From positions 1,736,001-1,800,000 of the forward strand of contig NZ_CP102509.1 of NCBI RefSeq assembly GCF_024611995.1: a DNA stretch of 64,000 nt. The letters run 5' to 3'. Both the position numbers and the translations under genes were made by a program. Below the pieces are notes generated by a model, which was given only the letters and a program-made list of their open reading frames with translations, did not search any database and was not told the DNA's origin. Shown piece after piece: positions 9,888 through 21,339 of the stretch. Origin of the DNA: Streptomyces sp. NBC_00162. GTDB taxonomy: Bacteria; Actinomycetota; Actinomycetes; Streptomycetales; Streptomycetaceae. Numbering within the stretch: the stretch's first letter is position 1; each line of letters starts with the position of its first letter.

Positions 9888-11308
9888 GTGAGCAAGACGT
9901 ACGCGGGGGCGCGGCTGCGGCGCCTGCGCGAGGAGCGGCGGATGAGCCAGGCCGACCTGGCGCGCGTCCTCGCGATCTCGCCGAGCTACCTCAATCAGAT
10001 GGAGCACGACTCGCGGCCGCTCACGGTGCCGGTACTGCTGCGGCTGACCGAGGCGTTCGGCGTCGATCCCGGCTTCTTCTCGGAACGTGACACCAGCCGG
10101 CTGGTGGCCGACCTCCGCGAGGCCCTCGCCACCGAGGTCGCCGGGGCCCGGGTGTCACCGTCCGACCTGGCGGAACTCGCCACCCGGATGCCCGCCGTGG
10201 CCCACGTCCTGCTGGACCTCGGCCGGCGCGGCCAGCTGCTGGCCGAGCGGCTCGCCGGGGCCGCGGACGGCCGGGACGGCACGGTGGGGAGCCCGCGCTC
10301 ACCGCACGAGGAGATCCGCGAGTTCTTCTACCGGCGACAGAACTACCTTCACGAGACCGACCTCGCCGCCGAGGCACTGGCGCGCGAGGTCGGGATCCGC
10401 CCGGGGACGTCGTACGCGCCCTGTCGGCGAGGCTCGTGGACCGTCACGGTGTGCGCCTGGCGGCCGACTCGGACCGGCTGCACCGCTACGACGCCCGCTC
10501 CCGTGTCCTGCACGTGTCGAGCCGGCTCCGGCCGGGCCAGCAGGCCTTCCGGATGGCCACCCAACTGGCGCTGCTGGAGTACGGGGAGGAACTCGACCGG
10601 CTGGCGGCGGAGGACTTCCCGCCGGATTCCCCCGCCCACGCCCTGGCCCGGATCGGCATCGCCAACTACTTCGCCGCCGCGCTGATCCTCCCGTACCGGG
10701 CCTTCCACACGGCCGCCGAGGAGTTCCGCTACGACATCGAGCGGCTCACCGACCACTTCGGTCTCGGCTACGAGACCGTCTGCCACCGCCTGAGCACCCT
10801 GCAACGCCCCAGGCTGCGCGGGGTGCCCTTCTCCTTCGTCCGGGTGGACCGCGCCGGCAACATGTCCAAGCGGCAGTCCGCGACCGGATTCCACTTCTCC
10901 CGCGCGGGCGGCACCTGCCCGCTGTGGAACGTGTACGAGGCCTTCGCCGCGCCCGGCCGCATCCACGTCCAGGCCGCCGCCATGCCCGACGGGCAGCGAT
11001 ACCTCTGGACCGCCCGCGCCGTGACCCGCCACCGCGGCGGCTGGGGCGAACCCGGCAAGACCTTCGCCATCGGTCTCGGCTGCGAGATCCGGCACGCCTC
11101 CCGCCTCGTCTACTCCGACGGCCTCGACCTCGGCAAGACCTCCGCCGACACGCCCATCGGCATGGGCTGCCGGCTCTGCGAGAGGCTCGACTGCCCCCAG
11201 CGCGCCGTGCCGCCCCTCGGCCGCGCACTGGCCGTCGACGAGAACAGCAGCACCTTCGTGCCGTACCCGGTCGCCGCCGAAAGCGACCGGGCCGCGCCGC
11301 CTGTGTAG
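9888..11308 (+). CDS. RamB-like short-chain fatty acid transcriptional regulator (frameshifted)
   Basis: About 473 residues in total. An N-terminal XRE helix-turn-helix reads [20 protein letters not shown] and continues as [16 protein letters not shown]. It is followed by an ImmA/IrrE-type region and a C-terminal domain of the short-chain-fatty-acid regulator family ([20 protein letters not shown], then [16 protein letters not shown]). This is the architecture of RamB, which represses or tunes acetate and glyoxylate genes in Corynebacterium. The gene is divergent from aceA, supporting that role here. The start is GTG at 9888 after GAGGGGGAG. The frame breaks in the G run at 10403-10406: one extra G joins the N-terminal part to the rest ([16 protein letters not shown]). 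I treat this as a likely sequence error, though a true null mutation would deregulate aceA. Confidence 0.85.
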
Positions 11309-11322
11309 CGGCTCCCGCGGAT

Positions 11323-11975
11323 CTAGCGGCCGGCGACCGGGGTGTTGCCGGTGACGGTGCCGTCCGTACCGGAGACCGTGACCGCGTGACGGACTCCGTC
11401 CGGGCCGAGTACGACGGCCAGCCAGGCGCTGCCGCCGCCCTCCTGGGCGACCACGCGGATGCTCTCCACCTTGCCGCCGTCCACCGCCCCGGCCGCCTTG
11501 TCGGCCGCCTGGCCGATGGCCAGCGACGGCAGGGGGCGGGGGCCGCCTTCGGGGAGCCTCCGGGGCCCGCTTCACCGGCGCGCGGCTTCGGTGCCGCCTC
11601 CCGCTGCTCCCGCAGCTCCTTCAGGGCCTTCGGGTCCTTGAGGTTCTTGTGGATCCTCTGGTCACCGAACGCGCGGTCGCCGTGCTCGCCGCCGCCTTCG
11701 GGGCCGCGCTTCATCCCGCCCTTGTGGTCGGCCTCGGCCCAGGCGACGCGCGGTCCGGCCATCCTGTCGTGGTGCTCGTCCACGGCCACCGCCACCGCCA
11801 CACCGCCGACGATCACCACGGCCGCGCCCAGCGCAGCCCATCGGGCACCCCTGCGCCGGGGTACCAGGCGCCCCAGGTTCACGCGCGTACGCCCTCCGGT
11901 TTCCGGGGCGCTCGCGGGCTGCTCGGGCCGCTTGGGCTGCTCTGGCTGCTCGGACGGCGGGAAAGACTCAGACAT
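11323..11975 (-). CDS. PepSY-domain membrane protein (frameshifted)
   Basis: About 218 residues. An N-terminal cytosolic Pro/Gln-rich part precedes one membrane helix (WAALGAAVVIVGGVAVAVAV). An extracytoplasmic Glu/Arg/Lys-rich region and a C-terminal PepSY-like unit follow (SLAIGQAADKAAG, KVESIRV, AWLAVVLGPDG, VTVSGTDGTVTGNTP). The last part lies in the next frame after the G run at 11532-11536; adding one G restores it and gives the stop at 11323-11325. The start is ATG at 11975 with AGGAG upstream. It is divergent from an OmpR-type two-component system, an arrangement often seen where a PepSY protein is regulated by, or signals to, the kinase. The role is inferred only from context. Confidence 0.75.
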
Positions 11976-12111
11976 ACCGGGACTCCTCATGCACAACCGG
12001 GCACGGCACCCGGCTCGTTGCAGAGCATGCGGAGCGGATCCTGAAGCCCACCTGAAGGCGGCTGAAGACCTCTTCAGCCAGCCGCGGACCGGGCCTGAGA
12101 CCCTGGTCGGC

Positions 12112-12789
12112 ATGCGCGTACTGGTGGTGGAGGACGAACGGCGGCTGGCCGTGGCCCTGCAACGGGGACTCCAATCGGAGGGGTTCTCCGTGGATGTGGC
12201 CCACGACGGGCCGCGGGGGCTGTGGATGGCCACCGAGCACGACTACGACCTGATCGTGCTCGACATCATGCTGCCCGGCCTGAACGGCTACCGGGTCTGC
12301 GCGCGGCTGCGCGCCGCCGGGAACGAATCCGGGATCCTGATGCTCACGGCGAAGGACGGCGAGTACGACGAGGCGGAGGCCCTGGACACCGGCGCCGACG
12401 ACTTCCTCTCCAAGCCGTTCTCCTACCTCGTCCTGGTCGCCCGGCTGCGCGCCCTGGCCCGGCGCACCGGCCGCCGCGGCCCGCAGATCCTGCGCTTCGG
12501 GGACCTGGTGCTGGACCCGGCCCGGCACAGCTGTTCCCGCGGCGACACCGAGATCCGGCTGACGGCCCGGGAGTTCGCGGTGCTGGAGTACCTGGCCCGG
12601 CGCCCCGGCGAGGTCGTGCCCAAGCGGGAGATACTCGAACAGGTGTGGGACATGGCCTTCGCCGGCGATCCCAACGTGGTCGAGGTCCACATCAGCGCCG
12701 TGCGCCGCAAGATCGACGCGCCGTTCGGCCGCTCCGCGCTGGAGACCGTACGCGGCGCCGGCTACCGGCTGGCGGCCGACGGTGGCTGA
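12112..12789 (+). CDS. OmpR/PhoB-family response regulator
   Basis: A 225-residue two-domain regulator. The receiver domain begins MRVLVVEDERRLAVALQRGL, has the phosphoacceptor in DLIVLDIMLPGLNGY, the switch threonine in ILMLTAKD and the lysine in DDFLSKPFSYLVL. The C-terminal winged helix reads LTAREFAVLEYLARRPGEVV and ends ETVRGAGYRLAA. The start is ATG at 12112; its ribosome-binding site is weak. The kinase gene starts with GTG inside its last codons, so the pair is coupled. It resembles the CutR group of Streptomyces regulators, but I cannot confirm orthology. The targets may include the divergent PepSY gene. Confidence 0.92.
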   Translation: MRVLVVEDERRLAVALQRGLQSEGFSVDVAHDGPRGLWMATEHDYDLIVLDIMLPGLNGYRVCARLRAAGNESGILMLTAKDGEYDEAEALDTGADDFLSKPFSYLVLVARLRALARRTGRRGPQILRFGDLVLDPARHSCSRGDTEIRLTAREFAVLEYLARRPGEVVPKREILEQVWDMAFAGDPNVVEVHISAVRRKIDAPFGRSALETVRGAGYRLAADGG

Positions 12790-14248
12790 GCCCGCACTCC
12801 CCCGCCGCCAGTTCCGCCGTCGGCCACACCTGCCACGCCTGCCACTCCTGCTCCAGTGGTCACCGCTGCGCCGCCTGTGGCCCATGACCGTCCGCGCCCG
12901 CGCCACCGTGGGCGCCGTCGTGGTCGTCGCCGCGGCCCTGGCACTGGCCTCCTTCGCCCTCCTCGGACTGCTGGAGGCCAATCTGCTGCGCAACGCCGAG
13001 CGCGACGCCGCGCGGCAGGCCGAGACGGTCGCCCGGCTCGCGGCCTCCGGAGATCTCGAGAAGATGCGGCCGACCCTGCACGGCGTCGATTTCGTCCAGG
13101 TGGTGAACGCCCGCGGCCGGGTGCTGCGCGCCTCCCCGAACCTCGCCGGGGAACTCTCGCTCGTCCCCGTCAAACCCCTCCGGCCCGGCACGGTCTTCCA
13201 CACCTGGAAGACCGGCCCGCTCGGCGGCGAGCACCGCCAGCGGGTCGTGCAGGTCACCACGGAGACCCCGCAGGGCATGGTCACCGTCTTCGTGGGGACC
13301 TCGCTGCGCGATGTGGACGCGGCCGACGACACCACCGCCGCCGCGCTCGCGGTCGGCGGCCCGCTGCTCCTGGCCACCGTCGCCTTCGTCACCTGGCGGG
13401 TCACCGGCCGGGCGCTCGGGCCGGTCGAGGCGATCCGCGCCGAGGTCGCCGAGATCAGCGACCGGGATCTGCACCGCCGGGTCCCCGTACCGCCCACCCG
13501 TGACGAGGTCGCCCGCCTGGCGCAGACGATGAACACCACGCTGGACCGGCTGGAGTCCGCCGGAAACCGTCAGCGCCAGTTCATCGCCGACGCCTCCCAC
13601 GAACTGCGCAGCCCCATCACGGTGCTGCGCACCCAGCTGGAGGTGGCGCTGGCCGTCCGGGACCCGGAACTGTGGCCGGAACTGATCAGCGGCGCGCTCC
13701 AGGACATCGAGCGGCTCCAGCAGCTCTCCTCCGACCTCCTGCTGCTCGCCCGCATCGACGCCGCCCAGCCGATGGCGTCGGTCCGGCTGGACCTGGGCTC
13801 GGTGGTCCGCGACGCCGTGGAAGCACGGCTCGGGGACCGCGTTCCCGTACGCACCGAGCTGGAAGGCGGCGTCCTGGTGGAGGGCAGCGCACTGTGGCTG
13901 GCCCGGGTGGTCACCAACCTGCTCGACAACGCCGAGCGGTTCGCCGGCCGGCGGGTGGACGTCGTGCTGCGCACCACCGGCGGTCCGTCCGCGCGGACCG
14001 CCGTGCTGGAGGTGGCCGACGACGGCCCGGGGATCCCGCCCGGGGACCGGGAGCGGGTCTTCGAGCGCTTCACCCGTCTCGACGACGCCCGCAGCCGCGA
14101 CCACGGCGGAGCCGGCCTGGGCCTGGCCATAGCGCGGGACCTGACCGCCCACCACGGCGGCACCCTCACCGCCGAGGACTCCCCGCGGGGGGCCCGGCTG
14201 GTGGTCCGGCTGCCGGTGGCGGAAGCAACTCAGCCGAGCAGGGCGTAG
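12782..14248 (+). CDS. Sensor histidine kinase
   Basis: A 488-residue membrane kinase. A basic N-terminus precedes helix 1 (VGAVVVVAAALALASFALLG); a sensor loop of about 120 residues precedes helix 2 (AALAVGGPLLLATVAFVTW), then a HAMP domain. The phosphorylated histidine lies in RQFIADASHELRSPITVLR, and the ATPase lobe has N (TNLLDNAERFAG), G1 (EVADDGPGIPPGD), F (VFERFTRLDDARS) and G2 (HGGAGLGLAIARDL) boxes. All catalytic motifs are intact. The GTG start overlaps the response-regulator stop by eight bases. Its 3' end overlaps the convergent thioesterase stop by 19 bases. The signal sensed is unknown. Confidence 0.92.
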   Translation: MAEPALPRRQFRRRPHLPRLPLLLQWSPLRRLWPMTVRARATVGAVVVVAAALALASFALLGLLEANLLRNAERDAARQAETVARLAASGDLEKMRPTLHGVDFVQVVNARGRVLRASPNLAGELSLVPVKPLRPGTVFHTWKTGPLGGEHRQRVVQVTTETPQGMVTVFVGTSLRDVDAADDTTAAALAVGGPLLLATVAFVTWRVTGRALGPVEAIRAEVAEISDRDLHRRVPVPPTRDEVARLAQTMNTTLDRLESAGNRQRQFIADASHELRSPITVLRTQLEVALAVRDPELWPELISGALQDIERLQQLSSDLLLLARIDAAQPMASVRLDLGSVVRDAVEARLGDRVPVRTELEGGVLVEGSALWLARVVTNLLDNAERFAGRRVDVVLRTTGGPSARTAVLEVADDGPGIPPGDRERVFERFTRLDDARSRDHGGAGLGLAIARDLTAHHGGTLTAEDSPRGARLVVRLPVAEATQPSRA

Positions 14249-14643
14249 ACCGTGGAGGCCGTGGCGGACGGCTCCGCGGCGCCCTCGGGGGTCATGGTGA
14301 TGTCGGCGAAGGCCATCCGCCGGCCGAGTTTGGTGACCCGTACGTGGATCAGGACGTCGGCGCCGGTGACCGGGCGCTGGAAGCTCGTCGACTGCTGGAC
14401 GGTGGTCATCGGCCCGTACGCGCCGCGCGCGCTGGAGATCGCGATGACGGTGGCGGTGTCGGCGGCCGCCATCAGGGCCTGACCGGAGAGGCCGCCGCCG
14501 TCCCGGGCCAGGGCCTGCGACCAGGGCAGCCGCAGGACGGCGTGCCGTTCGCCGGTCTCCTGGACGCTCAGGCCCAGGGCCAGCACCCAGGGGGCGAAGT
14601 TGTCGGCGAGGATCTTGTCTGCGTCTGCGGGTGAGAACGTCAC
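14230..14643 (-). CDS. Hotdog-fold thioesterase (PaaI/acyl-CoA thioesterase family)
   Basis: About 137 residues from GTG at 14643 (VTFSPADADKILADNF) with the single hotdog fold typical of PaaI-like thioesterases: LRLPWSQALARDGGGLSGQA, then an alanine-rich helix (LMAAADTATVIAISS) and TSFQRPVTGADVLIHVRVTK. It should hydrolyse an acyl- or aryl-CoA in the cytosol. An alternative GTG at 14676 would add 11 residues, but those codons form one arm of a strong hairpin, so I prefer the shorter form. It follows the FadH-like reductase in the same direction, suggesting work on related acyl-CoA substrates, with the hairpin between them limiting read-through. Confidence 0.8.
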   Translation of the reverse strand: MTFSPADADKILADNFAPWVLALGLSVQETGERHAVLRLPWSQALARDGGGLSGQALMAAADTATVIAISSARGAYGPMTTVQQSTSFQRPVTGADVLIHVRVTKLGRRMAFADITMTPEGAAEPSATASTVYALLG

Positions 14644-14648
14644 CGGGA

Positions 14649-14680
14649 GATTGTGGCGGCCCGGCCGGACCGCCACAATC
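14649..14680 (-). terminator. Perfect 11-bp hairpin between reductase and thioesterase
   Basis: GATTGTGGCGG and CCGCCACAATC form a perfect 11-bp stem with a 10-base loop, 29 bases past the reductase stop and just before the preferred thioesterase start. It fits a terminator or an operator; there is no U-tract. Confidence 0.6.
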
Positions 14681-14708
14681 CCTTTCGGTCAGACGACGCC
14701 GGACGGCG

Positions 14709-16808
<2,100 letters not shown>

Positions 16809-16821
16809 GTGGGGGCCCGCC

Positions 16822-16840
16822 GGCCCGGGATTCCCGGGCC
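16822..16840 (-). terminator. Hairpin downstream of the small lipoprotein gene
   Basis: GGCCCGGG and CCCGGGCC form an 8-bp stem with a 3-base loop, 67 bases beyond the lipoprotein stop, in an otherwise non-coding GC-rich stretch. Likely terminator. Confidence 0.5.
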
Positions 16841-16906
16841 CGGGGGCCCGGCCGGCCGCAGGCTGTGGCGGAGTTCACGCCGCCGCGGCCTCCGGGCCGG
16901 GGCGCG

Positions 16907-17256
16907 TCAGTGGATGACCCTGAAGCTGCGCCAGGACAGGGTGCGGGGGGCCGTCACGTTGGAGAGGGTCGTGGCCACGTAGATGCCGTCGGCCTTGTCG
17001 ACCTTGCCGCAGTCCTCCGTCCGGTACAGGACGATGTCGACGAGGGTGTTGTTCTCCACGTGGGTGGCCCCCTCGGGAGGGCGATCCTGTGACAGCCCGT
17101 GACGAGGGTGTTGGAGTAGCTCAGCTCGATCGGCGAGTCGTGGCCGCGGAAGCGGAGCATGCCTACGGTGCTCCGGCCCAGGCCCGAGCAGGCGGTGGCG
17201 GCCAGCAGCAGTGCCGCGACCCCCGCGATGGTGCTGATCCGTCGGCTGTGGGACAT
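16907..17256 (-). CDS. Small putative lipoprotein (frameshifted)
   Basis: About 116 residues from ATG at 17256. The N-terminus is a lipoprotein signal (SRRISTIAGVAALLLAATAC) with the lipobox cysteine at residue 23. The mature part has two further cysteines (VTGCHRIAL, then RTEDCGKVDKADGIYVATT) and ends LSWRSFRVIH. The second half lies in the next frame after the C run at 17068-17072 (plus strand), where one extra base restores ENNTLVDIVLY. I do not recognise the family. It should be anchored to the outer face of the membrane. It stands alone, convergent with nothing and upstream of the FadH promoter region. Confidence 0.65.
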
Positions 17257-17359
17257 GGCGCGGTCCTCGTCTGTGCGGTGGTGGCGCTCCTTGACCACAG
17301 CTTTGCGCCGCGGAGCGCGGGTGGCTTGCGCTACGCGGCCGACCGGATGAACGCGGTGG

Positions 17360-17385
17360 AGCCGGGCCCGGACACGGACCCGGCT
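17360..17385 (-). terminator. Hairpin after the alpha-mannosidase gene
   Basis: AGCCGGG and CCCGGCT form a 7-bp stem around a 12-base loop that can pair further, 32 bases past the alpha-mannosidase stop. Probable end of the transporter-mannosidase operon. Confidence 0.45.
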
Positions 17386-17416
17386 TCCTAGGGAGTGAGC
17401 GCCCCGCCCGCGGGCC

Positions 17417-20400
17417 TCAGGCGCGGTGCAGGCGCACCGTGACGATCTGGAACGGGCGCAGGGTGAGGGCGACCCCGCCGTCCGGGGTGAGGGCACCGAC
17501 CGCCGAGCCCGCCAGAGGCCGCTCCAGCAGGTCGCTCTCGACCGCCGCCGTGACCGGGAAGCCCGGCGTGAGGGTCGCCCTGGCGCGGCCGCCGCGGGAC
17601 TCGTAGAGGCGGACGATCACATCGCCGCCGCGGTCCTCGGCGAGCTTGACCGCCTCGACGACCACCGCGTCGTCGTCCACGGCCAGCAGCGGGGCGACCG
17701 GGCCCGCCCCCGTCACCACCCGCTCCGGCAGGTTCAGCGCGTGGCCCTCGCGGACCGCGTCCCCGATCCCCGCGCCGGGCGCGAGCGAGAACCGCAGGGT
17801 GTGGGCGCCCTGGTCGGTCTCCGGGTCGGGATAGCGCGGCGCGCGCAGGAGGGAGAGCCGGACCGTGGTGGTCTGGCCTCCGTCGGCCCGCACGTCGCGG
17901 GTCACGTCGTGCCCGTACGTGGACTCGTTGAGCAGGGCGATCCCCCAGCCCGGCTCCTCGGCGTGGATCCAGCGGTGGGCGCAGATCTCGAACTTGGCCG
18001 CCTCCCACGAGGTGTTGGTGTGGGTGGCCCGGTAGACGTGCCCGAACTGGGTCTCCGACGCGGACCGTTCGGCCTTCACGTCCAGCGGGAAGGCCGCCTT
18101 GAGGAACTTCTCCGTCTCATGCCAGTCCACGTCCGTGACGATGTCGAGCGTCTTGGCTCCGGAGCGGAGGGTGAGCGACTGGACCGCCGTCGAGGAACCG
18201 AAGGAGCGGGTGACCCGGACGGTGACGGACGAGGGGCCGCTCTCGGTGATCTCCATGGCGTCCAGACCGACCAGGTCGGTGACCTTGTTGCGGTAGAACG
18301 CGTCGATGTCCCAGGCGTCCCACATGTTCGGGAAGTCGGGGTGGATCTGGAGCAGGTTCGCCGCGCCGCCCGGCGCGACCGCCTCGCGGTCCGCCTCCAG
18401 GTCGTAGGCGGACACGACCAGCCCGCGGCCGTCGATCTCCACCAGCAGCCTGCCGTTGGCCAGGACGTGCCCGCCACCGTGCCGCTCCTCCACGGTGACC
18501 GGCTGCCCCGCCTCGGCCGGGACGCCCGCGCCGCCGGCCGGGATGCCGCGCCGGGTGTGCGGGGCGCAGTTGAAGACCAGTTCCCGCCCGCCCTCCCCGC
18601 CAGCGCCGTCTGCGCGGCCAGGGTGATCCCCTGGAGCTCCTCGCGCACCGACCGGTACGTCTCGCGCGCCTCGCGGTGCACCCAGGCGATGGAGGAGCCG
18701 GGCAGGATGTCGTGGAACTGGTGCAGCAGCACCGTCTTCCAGATCCGCTCCAGGTCCTCGTACGGGTAGGCGTACCCCGGCACCCGCACCGCGGCGGTGG
18801 CCGCCCACAACTCGGCCTCGCGCAGCAGTGATTCGCTGTGCCGGTTGCCCTGCTTGGTCTTGGCCTGGGAGGTGTAGGTGCCGCGGTGCAGTTCCAGGTA
18901 GAGCTCGCCGGCCCAGACGGGCGCGTCCTCGTACTCGGCGCGGGCCTTCTCGAAGAAGGCGTCCGGCCGCTCGATCTCGACCTGCGGGGAGCCTTCGAGG
19001 TTCCGCTGGCGCCTGGCGCGGGCGAGGTGCTCGCGCGTGGGGCCGCCACCGCCGTCGCCCCATCCGAAGGGCACCAGCGAGCGCGAACCCCGGCCCTTCT
19101 CCCGGTAGTTGCGGGCGGCGTGCGCCAGCTGGGCGCCGCCGAGGTCGGAGTTGTAGGTGTCGACGGGCGGGAAGTGGGTGAAGACGCGGGTGCCGTCGAT
19201 GCCCTCCCACCAGAAGGTGTGGTGGGGGAACTTGTTGACCTGGGACCAGCAGATCTTCTGGGTCAGGAACCAGGTGGAGCCGGAGAGCTTGACGATCTGC
19301 GGCATCGCGGCGGTGTAGCCGAAGGAGTCGGGCAGCCAGACGTTGTGGGTCTCGATGCCGAACTCGTCGAGGAAGAACTTCTTGCCGTAGAGGAACTGGC
19401 GGGCCATGGCCTCGCCGCCGACCATGTTGGTGTCGGACTCCACCCACATCCCGCCGACCGGCACGAACTGCCCGTCCGCGATCTTCTTCTTGATCCTTTC
19501 GAAGAGCTCGGGCCGGTACGTCTTGATCCAGTCGAGCTGCTGGGCCTGCGACATGGCGAAGACGAACTCGGGGTGCTCGTCCATCAGGCTCACCATGTTG
19601 GAGGAGGTGCGGGCGACCTTGCGCACCGTCTCGCGCAGCGGCCACAGCCACGCTGAGTCGATGTGGGAGTGGCCCACCGCGCTGATCCGGTGTGCGGAGG
19701 CCCGGGCGGGGGCGGCGAGCACGCCCGTCAGGCACGCGCGGGCGGCGGGCGCCGTGCCGGGCACGTCGCCGAGGTCCACGGCGTCCAGCGCCGCGTCGAC
19801 GGCGCGCAGGATCTCGTACCGCCGGGCGTCGTCGGTGCCGAGCTGCGTCATGAGGTCGTGGAGGACCTCCAGGTCCTGGACCAGTTCCCAGACCTCGGTC
19901 TCGAAGACGGTGAGGTCCATCCGGGCGAGGCGGTAGAGGGGCTGGTCGCCGCTGGTCCGCTGGTCGCCCTCGTACGTGGGCGTGTGCTCGACGAGGACCG
20001 GGTTGGAGGCGGCCTCGACGTACCACTCGACGCGCTCGCCGCCCTCGGCCCGGTCGGCGACGCGCACCCAGTCGTTGTACGGGTTCAGCCCCTTGATCTC
20101 GCTCCCGTCCGCCCGGTGGACCAGTCCCTCGCACTGGAAACCGGGCATCATCCGGTCGAAGCCCAGGTCGAGGACTGCCTCGACCGTACGGCCTGCCCAC
20201 TCGGCCGGGACGGTGCCGGTGACCTTGAACCAGGTGGTGCCCCAGGCCGGGCCCCACGACGCGCCGGTCGCGCAGGGCTCGTACGTCGCCGCCAGGCCCT
20301 GGGCGACGGGGACGGGCTCGCCCGGGGCCTCCCAGCGCGCGACGGTCAGCGGGACCGGGCGGGAGTGGACGGCGGGCTTGATGCGCTCCTTGAGGACCCG

Positions 20401-20439
20401 GCGGAGGCGGTGTTCGGTGATGCTGCGGTCGTCGTGCAT
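17417..20439 (-). CDS. Alpha-mannosidase, GH38 (frameshifted)
   Basis: About 1007 residues, normal for bacterial GH38. The N-terminal part is a beta domain; the catalytic domain has the zinc motif VGHSHIDSAWLWPLRETVRK and the nucleophile region NVWLPDSFGYTAAMPQIVKL, then LHQFHDILPGSSIAWVHREA, all diagnostic. The C-terminal beta-sandwich includes WDIDAFYRNKVTDL and HRWIHAEEPGWGIALLNEST. No signal peptide is visible, so it acts inside the cell on imported mannosides. The start is ATG at 20439; the long open extension upstream is a shadow of the permease. The frame breaks in the C run at 18595-18598; one extra base restores GGRELVFNCAPHTRRGIPAG. It follows the two permeases, so it likely processes what they import. 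Confidence 0.92.
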
Positions 20440-20517
20440 GACGGCTGCTCCAGGAGGGAGAGGGGTCGGAGACGAGAAGGACGGGCGGGCGCAGGGGCGG
20501 GCGGGCGCGGGGGCGGA

Positions 20518-21339
20518 TCAGGTCTTGACGGCTCCCTCTCCGACGCCCTTGAAGAAGAAACGCTGGAGGGCGAAGAAGAGGAGCATCATCGGGAGGAGCG
20601 CGGCCATCGCGCCGGCGGCGATGAGCCGCTGGTCGTTGACGGTCGTGGCGCCGGCCAGGGTCTTCAGCCCGAGCTGGAGGGTGTAGTGGTCGCTGTTGGT
20701 GAGGACCAGCAGGGGCCAGAGGAAGTCGTCCCAGGCGCCCATGAAACTGGTGATGCAGACGACGGCCAGGGCCCCCTTGGCGGAGGGGAGGAACACCCGG
20801 GTGAAGCGGGTCCATTCGCCCGCGCCGTCCAGGACCGCGGCTTCCTCCACCTCCTTGGGTACGGACAGGAAGGCCGCCCGCATGATCATGATGTTGAGGA
20901 CGGAGACGGCGCCGGGCAGCCAGACGCCGATGAGGGTGTCCACCAGGCCCATCTCGCGGACCGTGAGGAACATCGAGATCATCACGGACTCGAAGGGGAA
21001 CATCAGGGTCGCCACCAGCACCGTGAAGACGGCCTTGCGGCCCTTCCAGCCGGGCCGGGAGAGGGCGTAGCCGCCCATCGCCGCGAAGAGCAGGTTCGAG
21101 GTGATGGCGAGGACCGCCACGACGAGGGTGTTGCCCACGTACTGGAGCAGCGGGAACGATTCGGCGACCCGGACGTAGTTGTCGAGGGTCGGCTGCGAGG
21201 GCAGTACGCCGTCGTACACGTTCTCCGTGCGGCCGCGGATCGAGGTCAGGAACTGCCAGACGATCGGGCCCAGCATGATCACGAGCATCAGGACCAGCGT
21301 GACGTACCGGCCTGCGAGGCCGGTCCAGTGGCGCCTCAA
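20518..21339 (-). CDS. Carbohydrate ABC transporter permease (MalG type)
   Basis: A 273-residue inner-membrane permease with six predicted helices and the cytoplasmic EAA loop EVEEAAVLDGAGEWTRFTRV. It starts with TTG at 21339, overlapping the upstream permease stop by three bases (TTGA); GGGAG six bases upstream supports this unusual start. It pairs with the next gene to form the channel. No ATPase gene is present, as is common in Streptomyces, where a shared MsiK-type ATPase drives many sugar importers. Substrate: probably mannose-containing oligosaccharides, inferred from the neighbouring GH38 enzyme. Confidence 0.92.
   Translation of the reverse strand: MRRHWTGLAGRYVTLVLMLVIMLGPIVWQFLTSIRGRTENVYDGVLPSQPTLDNYVRVAESFPLLQYVGNTLVVAVLAITSNLLFAAMGGYALSRPGWKGRKAVFTVLVATLMFPFESVMISMFLTVREMGLVDTLIGVWLPGAVSVLNIMIMRAAFLSVPKEVEEAAVLDGAGEWTRFTRVFLPSAKGALAVVCITSFMGAWDDFLWPLLVLTNSDHYTLQLGLKTLAGATTVNDQRLIAAGAMAALLPMMLLFFALQRFFFKGVGEGAVKT

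Noticed and set aside
11323..11975. Calling every frameshifted gene a pseudogene.
   Set aside because: The same single-base loss in C/G runs recurs across many unrelated genes, so sequence error is the better explanation for most of them.
14644..14676. Longer start of the thioesterase at GTG 14676.
   Set aside because: Its extra codons form one side of a perfect 11-bp hairpin and lack family similarity; the GTG at 14643 begins the conserved N-terminus.
20440..20815. N-terminal extension of the alpha-mannosidase frame into the permease gene.
   Set aside because: It has no GH38 similarity and lies antiparallel in frame over a real permease; ATG at 20439 starts the conserved part.
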